This document shows positions 27,101-36,350 of a DNA stretch of 64,000 bases, one piece after another. This stretch comes from Icerya purchasi (Eukaryota; Arthropoda; Insecta; Hemiptera; Monophlebidae), in contig CM077115.1 in the NCBI GenBank assembly GCA_039619475.1, forward strand, positions 60,332,864 through 60,396,863, read 5' to 3'. A model generated the notes under the pieces. It made no database searches. It saw nothing but the letters and a program-made list of their open reading frames with translations, and was not told the origin of the DNA. The position numbers and the translations under genes are program-made. Positions within the stretch are counted from its first letter, which is position 1. The number at the start of each line of letters is the position of its first letter.

Positions 27101-30100
27101 AGGCCGAATTTGTGGAGAAATCGATCTTTTTTCCTGTTACACGACAACGCTCCAGCACATACCGCAGCGATTAACGTTTAGTTTTTGGCAAAAAAATCGG
27201 TTCCCGTGTTGCGCCAACCGCCTTATTCGCCAGATATGAGTCCACCGGACTATTTCCTGTTTCCCAAACTAAAAATGACCCTGACAGGAAAACATTTTGC
27301 ATCGATTCCTGAGATTCAAGAAGCTGTGACGAGGAACCTCAACGATATTCCAAGCGACGCGTTTTTGAAAGGTATGAAAAGGTTGGAGGATCGCGCAAAC
27401 AAATGTATACAGTCTAATGGAGCCTATTTTGAATAAAAATCGTGTTGAAAAAATTTTGGTATTTTTTTTTGTATAGTTTATAGACTCAGTCTCAAAACTT
27501 ACGGGACGCACTCTGTGTATATATGTTTTCAACTATGAAAATAAGGTATTACGAATAAAGCAAATCGTAATAATTATTTATCCGTTTTATCTTCAAGAAA
27601 CTTTTTCAACTGGTATTTTTTAAATTAATTACTCTTATACGTATAAGGTTAAATTAATCGCAATTATAAATGCCAGTTTTCTATTGCAATTCAAAATGGA
27701 AGTTGTTTTGCTATTGAAACAATATAATAATGAAGATTCACCATTGCTGGAACAGTGTGTTTACTGTCAGAGATAATGGACTAATCTACAACAAGGCTCC
27801 GCCGACGTTAAATTCAAATTTATACTTCCTACTATGATCAGAGGCGATATGAGCATACGTGAGGTAACCTACCCGCTAACGATTTTTTCAGTAAGCATTT
27901 TTAGAAAATTTTGAGAAGCAAATTTAGAATTTAATCACAATTTTGGACCATTTTGGGCTTTATTTCGACCAAAAAAAAATATATATACTAACACCACCGT
28001 ACTCACCTTGATAAATCTTAAGTTTCAGAAATTTTGCGCTTTTTTAATAAAGTATACAACTGACTGTTCCCTTTTTTAAGTTTCACGTTGTTAAAAAATT
28101 TTCAATTAACACAACTTACAATTATGAGAAATCGGCAAATGTGAAAAAAATCAATGTTTTTAATCGGCATTTATACATTTTATGCCTCCCAAACACATAA
28201 GCACATTTAATTCTTTATATCGCGATATTACTTCAGATTTCTCACTCGATCTGAAAAGGAAAAAAAAAAAAGCATTACTTTATTAAAAGTTTAAACGATA
28301 TTTGTAGAGATAAAAAATATTTTATACGATTTTCGATCGCCGAGACTGAAGATTTCTTCATAAAATAATTTTATTTTTAACAATTTCTGTCATTGTTCAG
28401 TTTCATCGCTCTGCATAATAATTTACATAAAATGTGCGTGTACTTATTTTGACTTCACCGTTTTTTGTGTATTTTAAACACATTTAATTTTAAATTATTG
28501 ATATACTGTGCAACTGCTATTTCATTCATTAGGTACATTTTTATACGATTCAAAATCAATAAACTACTCGCATGTTTTTTAAATTATTTTTATCATCATA
28601 AAAAGCCGTTGCAATCTTTTCTGACATGTTCTTTAAATAGTTTCAGAAAATTCTTTAATGTATAATGCAATCAGTATAATTGTTAACTGTAGTTCTAATT
28701 AATTAGCGTTGTGTTTTGGGACGAAATTAAAATAAATCGTGTAATAAGGCCGACATCGCGGTAATTGGGCTTTAAATGCATTTCCCTCGACAAACTCTTA
28801 TTAAATTTATCGCCCGACGACAGCACTACAAGCGAAAAAATATTTTCGAAATATAACCACATTTATTACGGCTGAAAAGATTATATGACATGAGATAAAT
28901 TTGAAACGTTTAACGGAATTTAAGAACTTCAATGTTTCACCGAAAAAAGTGGGGCAAAAGTTTACGTAGTGAAGTTTTTTCACGAAACGGAGCACTTAAA
29001 AGTTGTATCTAAAATTAAATTTGTCTTATTTTGTTACTGCTTTTCTTAAGAGAACACTTTTAAATTACTTGCGACAGCAAACTAGATGAAAATTCGAAAC
29101 TTTTGTGAACTTTGGCCGTCAAAAGTGCGTGGTCGGAGTTTACGCGCGGTTCAATTTTTAGTGCGCTTTTATAATTTCAGGTATAACTGTCAAAATTGAT
29201 GTGGAGACATACCGGTAAATAATAAAAGTAAAAATTTCTCGACACAAAGAGAGATAAACTCTCGCTTGGTTTAATTTCGATTTAAGAGTGTTTCATATCG
29301 CGTAAGCACGAGGAAACCGGAAGTATTTAATTGCAACAAATGGCAGTGATATAGCTTCCGGAAGTGCTTCGATGTCGGTTAGAGTGAAATAATTTATTTT
29401 GGAAAACGAATTAGAGGCTGCGGATAACTGTAAAATTCTTCATCAGCACCATATACATATATAACGTTATTGGCTGAGAGTTCTCTGTTATTAATTTTTC
29501 AAAATCCAAGTACATGAATAAATAAATAAACAAAATAAAAATATCCGCATGAATTCTGTAGTACTTCACGTTTTTACATGAGAATAATCACTTTTCTAAA
29601 TCTTCTTGGTAAATATTCTTAAAACGAGTTTTAACTCTCTTCTAAAACCTTTGGCTATGCTACTGTTTTTAAGAGCATATTAAATGGCCGATCTGGTGTG
29701 TAAATTTAATAATCGCACACACTAAATTAGTTTGGCGCACATTTTTAAATGAAACGTATGTATCTAATAATTTAATTATGATTTTCCAGAAATGTTAAAC
29801 GAAGCTGAGCATATTCACTCAGAAGTATGTAGTTTATCGCGTGAAAAAATCTGGACTATAATCTATGAAACGAAAATCGTTCCGTATTCATACAAAGGTT
29901 CTTCCGAGGAAATTTTTGAATGAGAGGGGGTTATTTGGAGATAAAACGCGCGAACCTTAAAAAGTGAATTCCCATTCGAGCAATAATTCCCCGGTTTCTC
30001 GTCAGCTCATTACAAACATCCGATTTTTTTTTTTTTTTTTCACTTTGGAACATGGGCGGTAGATAGGTGCAAGGATTTTACCTTCACCGAAGCGCCAAAA

Positions 30101-33049
30101 GTAAAGTTCCGTGGAAAGTTAAGTTAATCACTTTGTTTACAGACGGTAATTTTTGGCGCGAAAATAAATTTTAAGTCAAACTTAAAGTACGCAGAGGAAA
30201 ACGGGAATTTAAGAAAATCCGCAAAAAAGGTTTAATATTAAAATGATGATAACTTAAGAACGCAGTCTTGTTATATTTGAAGATCATTTAATGCCTGAAG
30301 AAATTTTTTAGAATTAAGACGAAAACGTAGGCTATGTTATTCTTAATAAATGCTCTCGTTAAAAATTGGGTTCCGGAAAATAGAGTACGCAGGTGTAAAA
30401 AAAGTTTCTGAAAGTTAAAACACAATGTCAACAATTACCGTTTAAATAAATTAAAAATTTATTCTACTTAGAGAAGATTTTATGCTTCCGGAAATTTTTT
30501 TATTTTTCATCCACTGCTAGAATTTGTTTTCGGACGAAACATCTCGCGATCTGCTTCCAAGCACAATATCTTACGCCCATGCTTGTCCAAGTTCACATTA
30601 CTATCACACTGATTTTGACACACTGGACCATTGTCATTGTTTATATTCATTGTTATTACGATGAAAATATTATGATTTTCGAAATTTTTATTTAATCGCA
30701 AAGCCTGTCGGATGCGGTAAATTAAACGAAACTGAATCAAGTGAATTATAACTGATCGCTGAGTCGTTCTGTACGATATTAGATAAAGTATTATAATTGT
30801 TTAATGGTCAAGATTTACTGATAACAGTTACTCCGTTATAAAAAAACTTCTATAGTAACCATTTTTCAGAATAACTCTCTTCATTAATTAAATAATTATT
30901 CCTAATCGTAGCTATGCATATTTGTTTTTAATAAACTTAGGAAGTACAAATACTAAGTATTGATTTCAAGTACGATGAGGAAAAAATAAAAACTTGGATC
31001 AATATATTAAAATATGAAGAAAGAAAAAAAGTCATGTAGAAACAGCAATGCGGTTCATTTCCTTCTTCGGAAGAAATCTGTAATGGTGTGATGAGTAGCA
31101 GTGATTTTAACAACTTTTTGTAATGGCGTCAAGTTTTTATCGGTTTAGTTAAAAATTCAAGTATTTAATGTCATCACGCTAGATAGTGCGATAGATACAC
31201 TAGACTACTAGTCAAGGTGCTTGGCTACCAAATCAGAGGTGTCATCATTGTTCTGGATCCGAGTCGCTCCCAGCTCTATACCTAATCTGAAATTGAATGT
31301 TGATTATATCAAAGATTTATCCGGGGGAAAGTAAAGGCAGATGATCCCAAGAAGAAAGAAACTAGCACCCAATGTTCTCGTCGGATTCATTAGGCTTCTC
31401 GTACAATATGAAAGGCTCAGAATCTTCGATACCCTGTGTCAAGGATGTGAGACTTTATTTTTTAATGTCACGTTAACATAAGAATAAAGAATTGCATTTG
31501 TTCCGCTTATACAAAAAAAAAAAAAAAAAAAAAAAAGACGCGGGGAAAAATCAAAATGTGATAATTGCTTTGTTAAGATTAAATTTTGCGCTGTCTCATC
31601 TTTATAAGTGCTAATTTTTTATCTGAACACCAAACTTTGGTCGTATTTTTTTCGTTATGATCAATGCACTAGCGATTAACATACTTTTTTATGGAATTCT
31701 CCCGGTTCCAGCAATATTCGGTCACTGGCATGTCGCCATAACCGACTTTCACTGTTCATTATAACATATATATATAATTTTTCGTTAATTTTTAATTACT
31801 CTTTTTTTTTGTTCAGAGCTCGTTTACTAAGAACATTAGTCAGGCGAAATTGATGATTTTTTTTTGGTATTTTTAATGTGAAGCAGCAGAATTCAAATCA
31901 AATTCCACTTGAACCGAGATTTTTGCCGAACCAATATGACCGGCTCGCTTTTATGAGTGTGGTTTTGACACAATTTTAATAAAACTTTAGTTTTAGTGTA
32001 AAAAAGTCGCACGTAATTTTAAATACTAATAATGAATGTTCGGCAAAAATATGTAGGAATATGCTTTTGTTTAATTTGGTACAGTTTTATATAACCATTT
32101 ATTATAAAATGAAAACTAAATTAATTCAATATTAGTATTATACCCTTTATTTCGTTTCTTTTTTTTTTTTTTGTAACCAAAGTCAATTTTGTCATTCGCA
32201 ACATAAAATTACCCGTTTTTATTCATACTTTTCTAGCCTTTTAAGAAATTTTAAATCAATTATACAAATTACATCACTTAGCCTAATTTTGGAACAATAC
32301 CTTACTAAAATCTGAAAATGTTTAAAATTAAATAAACGAAATAAATTGCTATGATTCCAAAAAAAGGCTTGTTGCAGACAATCGATAGATTTAAGCAGAA
32401 AATTTGTCTAGTTAATGTATACCACTGAAGGTATAGTAGAAATAAAGTATCATACAGCTCTCTCCATTCATCACAAGCGTATTAATAAATCGCGTTATCA
32501 TAGCAACTGCAACATAGTGTTAATATATGTACATTTATAGATGAAGTTGAGAGAAAAAAAAGCTATCGTAGTATTTTTAGTTGCTACGTCAATGGAGGAT
32601 GGAATTATTCAACTACGCGTTGGTAATTGTGTTTAATACGTAAGCGGTCGTTTCCCATAAATTATAACTTTCGTTTTCGGAATTATAATAAATTATATAT
32701 ACATATATACGGAATTTGTCCTATATGATAAATTGTAAAAAATCGGGTGGATATCTCTACATCACCTGAATAATCGCCGCTGACAATGATACAAATATAT
32801 GTGTATCCTCGGTGTAATAGTAAAATGTAATCAAATGACAATTGAAAATTAAATAATTAGTTGTTTCTTTTTTTGATACATTTTAAAATTAAATTTTTTG
32901 TTTCTTTTGTTCAGACCGGCAGGCACAAGAACCACGGCGAACTGACTGATATGATATTCGTTATACACGGTACCAAGAATATGCCTGAACATTACACACA
33001 ATCGAGGCAGTACTTAGATTTCGAGTTGCCACCAGAGGAAACAGCTTGA
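7317..33049 (+). CDS. proprotein convertase 1 (furin/kexin-like subtilase with P domain), 5'-incomplete, 8 exons
   Basis: Proprotein convertases cleave secretory precursors after basic residues in the Golgi and secretory path. Eight exons join in phase (0/1, 1/0, 0/0, 0/2, 2/2, 2/1, 1/0, 0/stop) with GT-AG borders and no stop. Visible in order: catalytic His (NHGTRCAG), calcium/S1 loop ([10 protein letters not shown]), oxyanion Asn (SVGNGK), the conserved Cys-Ala-Cys-Asp, catalytic Ser (HSGTSASAP), then a P domain ending with FVIHGT. It stops about 30 residues after the P domain with no Cys-rich region or membrane anchor, so the product would be soluble. The exons for the signal peptide, prodomain and catalytic Asp are not in view. 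Introns are filled with transposons; the last is 8.8 kb. Sequence is diverged from furin, PC1 and PC2, so I give no symbol. A 5'-truncated gene copy cannot be excluded, but the open, in-phase exons argue for selection. Confidence 0.85.
7483..8648. other. convertase 1 intron with AT-rich DNA and a SINE head scrap
   Basis: No gene. A TA run at about 8141-8158 and GATA repeats at 8167-8180 lead into a 35-bp scrap (TGCGGTAACCTAGTTGTTG) that looks like the tRNA-derived head of a SINE, related to the one at 31190. A CAGGGATGCCA motif at 8323 resembles a hAT terminus but has no visible partner. Confidence 0.45.
8649..8824 (+). CDS. convertase 1 exon b: substrate-pocket segment
   Basis: The acceptor is TTTTTGTTACAG and the donor AACG|GTATTT. 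Encodes [20 protein letters not shown] and then [14 protein letters not shown], matching furin's LDGEVTDAVEA and SASWGPEDDGK blocks. The S1 Asp of WGPxDDG is kept; the furin LDGE Glu is Arg, and the VDG after DGK is replaced by a longer MPHM stretch, so an S4-pocket Asp is missing. Frame is open through the exon. Confidence 0.9.
9000..9560 (-). mobile_element. R1/jockey-like LINE 3' fragment in intron
   Basis: A minus-strand frame (9132-9596) gives [20 protein letters not shown] and CPLRP followed by H...FFFFEC, the terminal zinc-binding segment seen also at 640-1088 and 15807-16325, and it ends RIKI-stop exactly as the copy at 15807 does. Only the 3' end is present. Confidence 0.75.
9561..10160 (-). 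mobile_element. I-like LINE 3' fragment in intron
   Basis: The T run at 9561-9580 is a minus-strand poly(A) tail. Upstream on that strand is a decayed C-terminal region with [20 protein letters not shown], the Cys-x2-Cys...His arrangement that follows RNase H, and a frame at 9653-10213. Family differs from the fragment it abuts; the two were inserted one against the other. Confidence 0.6.
10350..10562 (+). CDS. convertase 1 exon c: oxyanion Asn
   Basis: 213 nt, 71 whole codons. Acceptor TTTTAGTAG, donor AACGTA|GTACGT. Encodes [17 protein letters not shown], where the Asn of VGNG is the oxyanion residue, then DDNCACD, which keeps the two Cys and the S1-pocket Asp of furin's CNCD. Tyr308 of furin is Phe here. 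Ends before the VTTD strand, as in gene 2. Confidence 0.92.
10563..13975. other. convertase 1 intron, 3.4 kb
   Basis: AT-rich, no gene. Contains a 50-bp LINE 3' scrap (10841-10890), a C13 run at 10984-10996, a T16 run at 12335-12351 and a TTCAA pentamer repeat around 12700-12720 that may be the tail of a minus-strand element. Short frames at 13296-13854 show no motif. Confidence 0.5.
10841..10890 (-). mobile_element. micro-truncated LINE 3' end
   Basis: A T run followed by GGGCTCGTCAACCGGGGACC and ACCCAGAAACAA closely matches the start of the element at 15738-15790. It is therefore the last ~40 bp of the same LINE family plus poly(A), a dead-on-arrival insertion. Confidence 0.65.
13976..14076 (+). 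CDS. convertase 1 exon d: catalytic Ser
   Basis: 101 nt; acceptor TTTTTTTATGTAAG, donor TTAAA|GTAAAC. Encodes [12 protein letters not shown] and [13 protein letters not shown], the active-site serine block, then LALALE. Ends with two bases that combine with the next exon to give Asn. The gene 2 partner (60073-60173) has the same length and phase and agrees at about 24 of 33 residues. Confidence 0.95.
14077..15720. other. convertase 1 intron with purine-rich decayed repeat
   Basis: A T run at 14620-14632 starts a purine-rich block to about 15620 that is CT-rich on the minus strand. It gives several minus-strand frames (14746-14987, 15029-15268) without a family motif I recognise. The poly(A)-like start and composition suggest another decayed minus-strand LINE, unconfirmed. 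Confidence 0.35.
15807..16960 (-). pseudogene. LINE RNase H and C-terminal zinc segment
   Basis: First frame (16960 down to about 16330): [25 protein letters not shown] and [13 protein letters not shown], the Asp-Glu-Asp set of RNase H. After a frameshift a second frame gives [17 protein letters not shown], then [12 protein letters not shown] and [20 protein letters not shown], the zinc-binding tail, with a stop after DRIKI. Confidence 0.85.
16989..18345 (-). pseudogene. LINE reverse transcriptase
   Basis: Open from the linker ([18 protein letters not shown]) through RT blocks: [69 protein letters not shown] (the FADD catalytic box) and [17 protein letters not shown]. No stop occurs between about 18340 and 16989, which is long for a dead copy and suggests recent insertion. 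The frame then breaks before RNase H. Confidence 0.85.
18360..18490 (+). mobile_element. inverted LINE C-terminal scrap
   Basis: On the plus strand, opposite to the LINE it touches, the sequence reads [20 protein letters not shown], matching [14 protein letters not shown] of the same family. It is a separate, oppositely oriented fragment with no tail in view. Confidence 0.6.
18912..19130 (+). CDS. convertase 1 exon e: end of catalytic domain
   Basis: 219 nt; acceptor TTTTTTTTGTTTCAG, donor TTGAA|GTAATT. Encodes [16 protein letters not shown] and [12 protein letters not shown], matching furin's LTWRDMQHLVVQTS and YGYGLLDAGAMV, ending at the linker to the P domain. Gene 2 has an exon of identical length and phase at 59211-59429. 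Confidence 0.93.
19131..19928. other. convertase 1 intron, AT-rich
   Basis: No gene. A purine-rich stretch at 19590-19740 gives overlapping minus-strand frames with only low-complexity content. Confidence 0.5.
19929..21240 (-). mobile_element. I-like LINE copy D, 5' truncated
   Basis: Tail at T run 19929-19945. Minus-strand pieces in order: RT thumb ([20 protein letters not shown], 21232 down), [20 protein letters not shown]; RNase H remnant ([15 protein letters not shown], where the usual D of TDGS is changed; [19 protein letters not shown]) at 20346-20684; and a C-terminal part with [20 protein letters not shown] and [15 protein letters not shown] at 20001-20246. Most of RT and everything upstream is missing. 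Confidence 0.8.
19946..19979 (-). promoter_or_regulatory. LINE copy D 3'-terminal hairpin
   Basis: 34 nt, stem CGTGCC/GGCACG, immediately before the tail; same layout as at 7019-7052. Confidence 0.65.
21368..21555. repeat. inverted repeat with ~67-nt arms
   Basis: Arms at 21368-21433 and 21487-21555 are near-perfect reverse complements (shared core GCGCCACTTTTTTTCTAC), separated by about 53 nt. Could be a small fold-back element; no target duplication identified. Confidence 0.7.
21749..22018 (-). CDS. unrecognised 89-residue frame
   Basis: An open minus-strand frame from ATG 22018, strongly basic, with a Lys run and [17 protein letters not shown] recognise no family. It lies in an intron of convertase 1, beside the inverted repeat, and has no visible splice sites; most likely part of a decayed mobile element or chance. 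Confidence 0.2.
   Translation of the reverse strand: MSILNWEKFVSCIREKFKKKKMEVQSIKAGVKLNGKNIIPLEARSRRIRGLMEKRFRARLYHHNLSNTSKVGSSPDAVTFGKVRNSKEQ
22201..22595 (+). mobile_element. tRNA-derived SINE, copy 1
   Basis: Begins with a tRNA-like head holding an A box (TAGCCTAGTTGC, 22209) and a B box (GGTTCGATCCC, 22253), the RNA polymerase III promoter parts. The anticodon stem does not pair, so it is not a tRNA. The body contains GGCAATAGCAAACCACCAC (22330) and ends in a GAT repeat tail (22566-22595). A second, headless copy lies at 51955-52220. Confidence 0.75.
22596..23676. other. convertase 1 intron with a diverged tandem repeat
   Basis: No gene. Between about 23280 and 23570 a phrase like CAGTATAAG(A/G)AA recurs three times at roughly 85-100 nt intervals, with interspersed similar text. 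A lone GGTTCGAATC (23221) resembles a B box. Confidence 0.35.
23677..23852 (+). CDS. convertase 1 exon f: P domain, first part
   Basis: 176 nt; acceptor TTTTTCTCAG, donor CCACATG|GTGAGA. Encodes the linker and P-domain strands with [20 protein letters not shown] and [11 protein letters not shown], matching furin's ITRLEHAQARLTLSYNRRGDL...SPMG. Gene 2 has a homologous 161-nt exon at 55529-55689 with the same phases. Confidence 0.93.
23966..24099 (+). CDS. convertase 1 exon g: P domain, second part
   Basis: 134 nt; acceptor TAAAATCAG, donor GATAAA|GTTAGT. Encodes [14 protein letters not shown] and [19 protein letters not shown], the conserved W-G-E-x-P-x-G-x-W core of the P domain. Same length and phase as gene 2 exon 53716-53849. 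The mariner insertion begins only 50 bp beyond its donor. Confidence 0.95.
24117..24149. repeat. TA microsatellite
   Basis: About 16 TA units; the mariner inserted at its end, using TA as target. Confidence 0.9.
24286..24291. repeat. target duplication GTCTCG, left of nested element
   Basis: GTCTCG repeats exactly at 26326-26331, on the other side of the nested inverted-repeat element; removing the insert restores continuous mariner sequence. Confidence 0.85.
24292..26325. mobile_element. 2,034-bp long-TIR element, possible non-autonomous Polinton/Maverick
   Basis: Arms 24292-24787 and 25831-26325 are about 495 bp each and nearly identical as reverse complements. They start AGTAGTCAG and end CTGACTACT. 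A 6-bp target duplication flanks the element. The arms repeat a module with CCGCTAATCCGAAC-like and TGTCC...AATTCACCC-like phrases four to five times. The centre holds a GC-rich tandem repeat of about 238 bp. No frame resembles a transposase, integrase or polymerase, so it would depend on another element. Long TIRs, AG termini and 6-bp duplications fit Polintons; other fold-back families remain possible. Confidence 0.8.
24880..25370. repeat. internal ~238-bp tandem repeat of the long-TIR element
   Basis: Two units (about 24984-25221 and 25222-25370 partial) plus an older partial unit upstream share CGCACGTCCCGATCCCGCGC and GCATATATC. GC content is far above the surroundings. Confidence 0.65.
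26326..26331. repeat. target duplication GTCTCG, right of nested element
   Basis: Exact partner of 24286-24291. Confidence 0.85.
26384..27436 (+). pseudogene. mariner transposase (DD34D), broken
   Basis: Starts [16 protein letters not shown], then an N-terminal helix-turn-helix part, GRP linker and catalytic domain: TGDESW (first Asp), [10 protein letters not shown] (second Asp) and [17 protein letters not shown] (third Asp, 34 residues after the second). Breaks: TAG at 26478-26480, a frameshift near 26812, TAG at 27178-27180. Otherwise full length (about 350 codons), so it decayed only moderately. Confidence 0.9.
27518..32914. other. remainder of the last convertase 1 intron
   Basis: AT-rich, no exon found. 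It contains a SINE-like insertion (31190-31537) and scattered T runs (30027-30041, 32160-32172). Minus-strand frames at 28807-28995 and 30507-30740 show no motif. Confidence 0.5.
31190..31537 (+). mobile_element. probable tRNA-derived SINE, second family
   Basis: A degenerate tRNA-like head (AGTGCGATAGATACACTAG, then TTCTGGATCCGAG as a decayed B box) is followed by ~230 bp of body and a 24-nt A tail. A scrap of the same head is at 8177-8212. No clear target duplication. Confidence 0.5.
32915..33049 (+). CDS. convertase 1 exon h: end of P domain and C-terminus
   Basis: Acceptor TTTCTTTTGTTCAG. Encodes [20 protein letters not shown], the last P-domain strands, then a 24-residue acidic tail ending PPEETA and TGA at 33047-33049. 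No Cys-rich repeat, no membrane segment. Confidence 0.92.
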   Translation, partial: TGRHKNHGELTDMIFVIHGTKNMPEHYTQSRQYLDFELPPEETA

Positions 33050-33107
33050 TATAAACATTTATCGAGAGTACGTTTATATTTACCTAGTTTAGATCTTGTT
33101 TTGTTAA

Positions 33108-33129
33108 AATAAAAGAAAACACACAAAAA

Positions 33130-33193
<64 letters not shown>

Positions 33194-33267
33194 CACAAAT
33201 TAACATGTATTTACTTTTAAATTAGCTTGACCTGTATGTAAGTGAGTAATGGAATTTTACAAATAAA
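33108..33267 (+). terminator. candidate polyadenylation signals of convertase 1
   Basis: AATAAA occurs at 33108-33113, 59 nt after the stop, and again at 33262-33267. A TA microsatellite of about 30 units (33134-33193) lies between them. Which one is used cannot be told. Confidence 0.35.
33134..33193. repeat. TA microsatellite
   Basis: About 30 TA units, 85 nt downstream of the convertase 1 stop codon. Confidence 0.95.
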
Positions 33268-33612
33268 TTTTCATCGACTTCCCGACATCTGAATAATTTG
33301 AAAATTTACATACGTGTTCATTTTGGATGACAATTCAATAATTTCATAATTTTGTCCTAATGTCCTGACCAAGATCATCAGAAAAAAAGAGAAAAACAAT
33401 GTCCCCTTCTACAAACATCATCGGTAATGCAGTGTCCTTTGTTTATCAAAAACTCGATACGGTTCGAAACTGCTTGGGAGATTATTTTCATCACTGTTAA
33501 ATATTATCTTTATGTTTAAAAATTATTTTTTACTTTTTAGTTCACATTACTATAAAAGCGTGTTTTTTTAGTATTTTTAAACTATAATTTTTTACTCTAC
33601 TTTGTTGATTTA

Positions 33613-33645
33613 CGTGCCGCGTACTGTATCCCGGCCAGAGGAACG
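33613..33645 (-). promoter_or_regulatory. LINE copy E1 3'-terminal hairpin
   Basis: 33 nt, stem CGTTCC/GGCACG with one mismatch; shares CTCTGGCC with the other copies. Confidence 0.5.
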
Positions 33646-35779
33646 GTAGAAGTGGGTGCTTCAATCATGGAGTATAAGTTGATTGATTTAAGAAATGTTA
33701 TTAGGTTGTGGGAAACTTTGTGGAGTCGGAAAGAATATTTTGGAATGTAAGGAGTTGGGCGAGAATTACTTTTTGGGTATTATATTGCGGGCAGCTTATA
33801 AGGAAGTGATATGCAATAATAGGAACGAAATAAAGCTGAACATATGGAAACAGGTTGATTTTTGAGGAGACAACTATGCGAAATTTAGCGTGAGCCAGAC
33901 GCAGACAAGTGATCACGACTTCTTCTTTCCTGTTTTTGGGTGTGGGGGTACTCCAGTGAGATGTTGAGTCATGTACAGCACGCGGCTTGTTAGATGATGG
34001 CGTTGTTATCCATTTGAGATTCGAATAATCTTGAACTGTAATAGTTGTCTGAAGATCACTGATCAGTGTAAACAGTTGAGGATAAGGTTTAAGCTGTGAT
34101 TCATATCGGCAAGATCATTTCCAGCAATATCGACGTGGGATGGAATCCATGCGAATACGACTCAAAAATTAGACGTCACGATAGTGTGAATTATTTCTTT
34201 TGCTGTTGAACGTTGTTTGGGATTACCTAAATCTTTCGAGTATTGCAGTGCTACAAGAGAATCTGTGCAGACAATATATGAACTGTTTCCATCCTTGGTA
34301 ATTACTATATCCATGTTAGTCAGTATAGTTCTGCGGAAAGAATGGAAAAGTGCGAGGAGACGGAAAACCGGAGAGTAATATAGGTTGAAGAGGCAACTAC
34401 GCATCCGACTTTATATTTGTTTTTGTTGATCCGTCAGTAAATATCTTTTTATAATGAGGATATCGAGAAATCATGTCCTTTTAGAAGTTTACTAGGATGT
34501 GTTTAGGGATTTTGTGTTTTGAATATTGTACGAAACTAAGATTCATTTAAACTGTATAGTTGCTCCAGGGTGGAATAGTGGAGAGGTGGACACAAGTGTC
34601 TAGTGAGGAGAAAGAATATTGAATTTGTTGGCGGGAAGAGGGGTAGGAAGAAAGAATAATTGCGAAGCGGGAAGGGAGATTTGGATTTGACGAAAAGAGG
34701 AGGGATCGTTGTTCATATACATTGAGAGAAAGTGTTCACCAGCTTCAACTAAAATACTGTTTATTAGAGTGCTACGAAAATCTCTAGTTGCAAGTCGGCT
34801 GAATGGTGAATAACATTTAGCGTAGAAAGAGACATACACTGGCGGAACTGTAAGCTACTACTCCGTAGTCTATTTTTGGTTTAATAATGGAATGATAAAT
34901 TTTTAGTAGCGATGTTCGATTAGAGTCATAGGTGGTATTATAAAGGAGTTTTTTAATTAGATTCGAGTTTGGTAGTACATTTAACTTTTGGGTTGGCAAC
35001 GTTAGTCTGCTATCGAAGCTAAGTCCGAGGTATTTTGCAGTATCTGCTGTTCTGATATGTGAGCCATTCAATAGAAGGTTTAGATGCTGCTTGTACTTTT
35101 TAACTCGACAGAAGTAGACTGCTGTTGTTTTGGATTAGGAAATTTCAAAACTGAATTTTTATGACCAGTTGGCTAGCTTATTGATGGTCTTTTGCAATAT
35201 TTCCTCACCGAGAGATGCGTGTGAAGCCGAGATGAAGATGATGAAATCATCGGCCTATAGTACATAATGAAGAAATCCGTTTTACAATGTTGTAGGTGGT
35301 GATGTTGAATAGTGCGGGACTTAAAAAAGATCCTTGAGGAACTCCGTTGGATAGGTTGTAACATGATGAAACTGAATATTTAATTCGAACGTAAAATTGG
35401 CGGCAGCTGAGAAAATTTCGAATAAAAAAAAGTCAAGTGGACTTGAATATTCCCGTTTTGTAATGTGGACAGAATCTTGTTTATTTGAACTTGATCGAAC
35501 CCTTTTACAAAGTCGAAAAAGAAAAAAAAAAGAGGTAAATAATGTTGTTTATCAGAAAATGGTTTCGGAATGGAATTTCTTAAGCATATTAATTGATCTA
35601 TAGGGGATCGACCGGTTTTGAAGCTCGGTACCATCCGAATGATTCGCTGTATATACTGCATATCCAGGCATTCTGAAACTGTTTGCGTAGATTAAATGAG
35701 TTTCGAACATCGATAACATTCTGATTCAAAAAGATTTCCAGTTCCGAACATATTTCCATTGGAATTCCATAACAATATC

Positions 35780-35962
35780 ACGAGGCTGAGTTATAAGATT
35801 GGACTTTTCCTATCATTTGCGGCAGGAGTCGGTCTATAACTTTGGTGAGCAAAGAAATTAGCGAGTTTCTTAAAGATTTAAATTCTGTTAAGAACGATGT
35901 TAATGCTTCGGAGACATTAGTGTTATCCTTACTGTCTATATATCCATTATTACAATTATTGC

Positions 35963-35993
<31 letters not shown>

Positions 35994-36350
35994 GATGTTA
36001 CACGGTATTTCAAACTTGACCCTATTATTAGGAATATTTATTTTTTGTGGCAAAGGTTTTACCTTATTGGCCTAAGTTTTGATTCTATTGTATAGCGATG
36101 GGAGATTTAATTGGGGATGTTGCGGTATACATATTATAGTTAGTTGATTCCGGTTGATATTTTTCACGAGTTCTGTCGTAAAATTGTTTTTGTTGTTTAT
36201 AGACGGGACACCCTCTATAACTTGCTGGGTGATTACCTTCGCATAGAGCACATTTAGCAGAATCTTCTAGAATTTTTGAGCATTTATTCGTTTCATGTCC
36301 ACCTGCGCATTTGACACATCGATTTGGTAGATTACCAATACGTTCTTTGG
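35780..36350 (-). pseudogene. LINE copy E1 ORF1, C-terminal part with zinc knuckles
   Basis: Two clear CCHC knuckles: CVKCAGGHETNKC and CALCEGNHPASYRGC, followed by PVYKQQ, the arrangement of jockey/I ORF1 proteins that bind element RNA. Then a poly-Asn run encoded by a trinucleotide repeat and a short tail (FLTEFKSLRNSLISLLTKVI). It ends just before the endonuclease start. Confidence 0.7.

Larger units (their letters stand above)
24150..27517 (+). mobile_element. mariner transposon carrying a nested element
   Basis: Terminal inverted repeats beginning CACAG...GTGCGTCCCGTAAGTTTT are flanked by TA. Total 3,368 bp; removing the nested insert with one 6-bp duplication leaves 1,328 bp, the normal mariner size. 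The transposase lies at 26384-27436. It sits in the last convertase 1 intron. Confidence 0.9.

Noticed and set aside
30507..30740. Cys-containing 77-residue minus-strand gene
   Set aside because: In the large intron of convertase 1, no splice sites, no known motif, composition like the surroundings.
32992..33198. small protein rich in Ile-Tyr on the minus strand
   Set aside because: Translation of the TA microsatellite, antisense to the last exon of convertase 1.
35964..35996. CRISPR-like or regulatory repeat
   Set aside because: Plain ATT microsatellite within LINE sequence; no spacer structure.
35842..36075. Leu-rich membrane protein on the plus strand
   Set aside because: Antisense of a trinucleotide repeat in LINE E1 ORF1.
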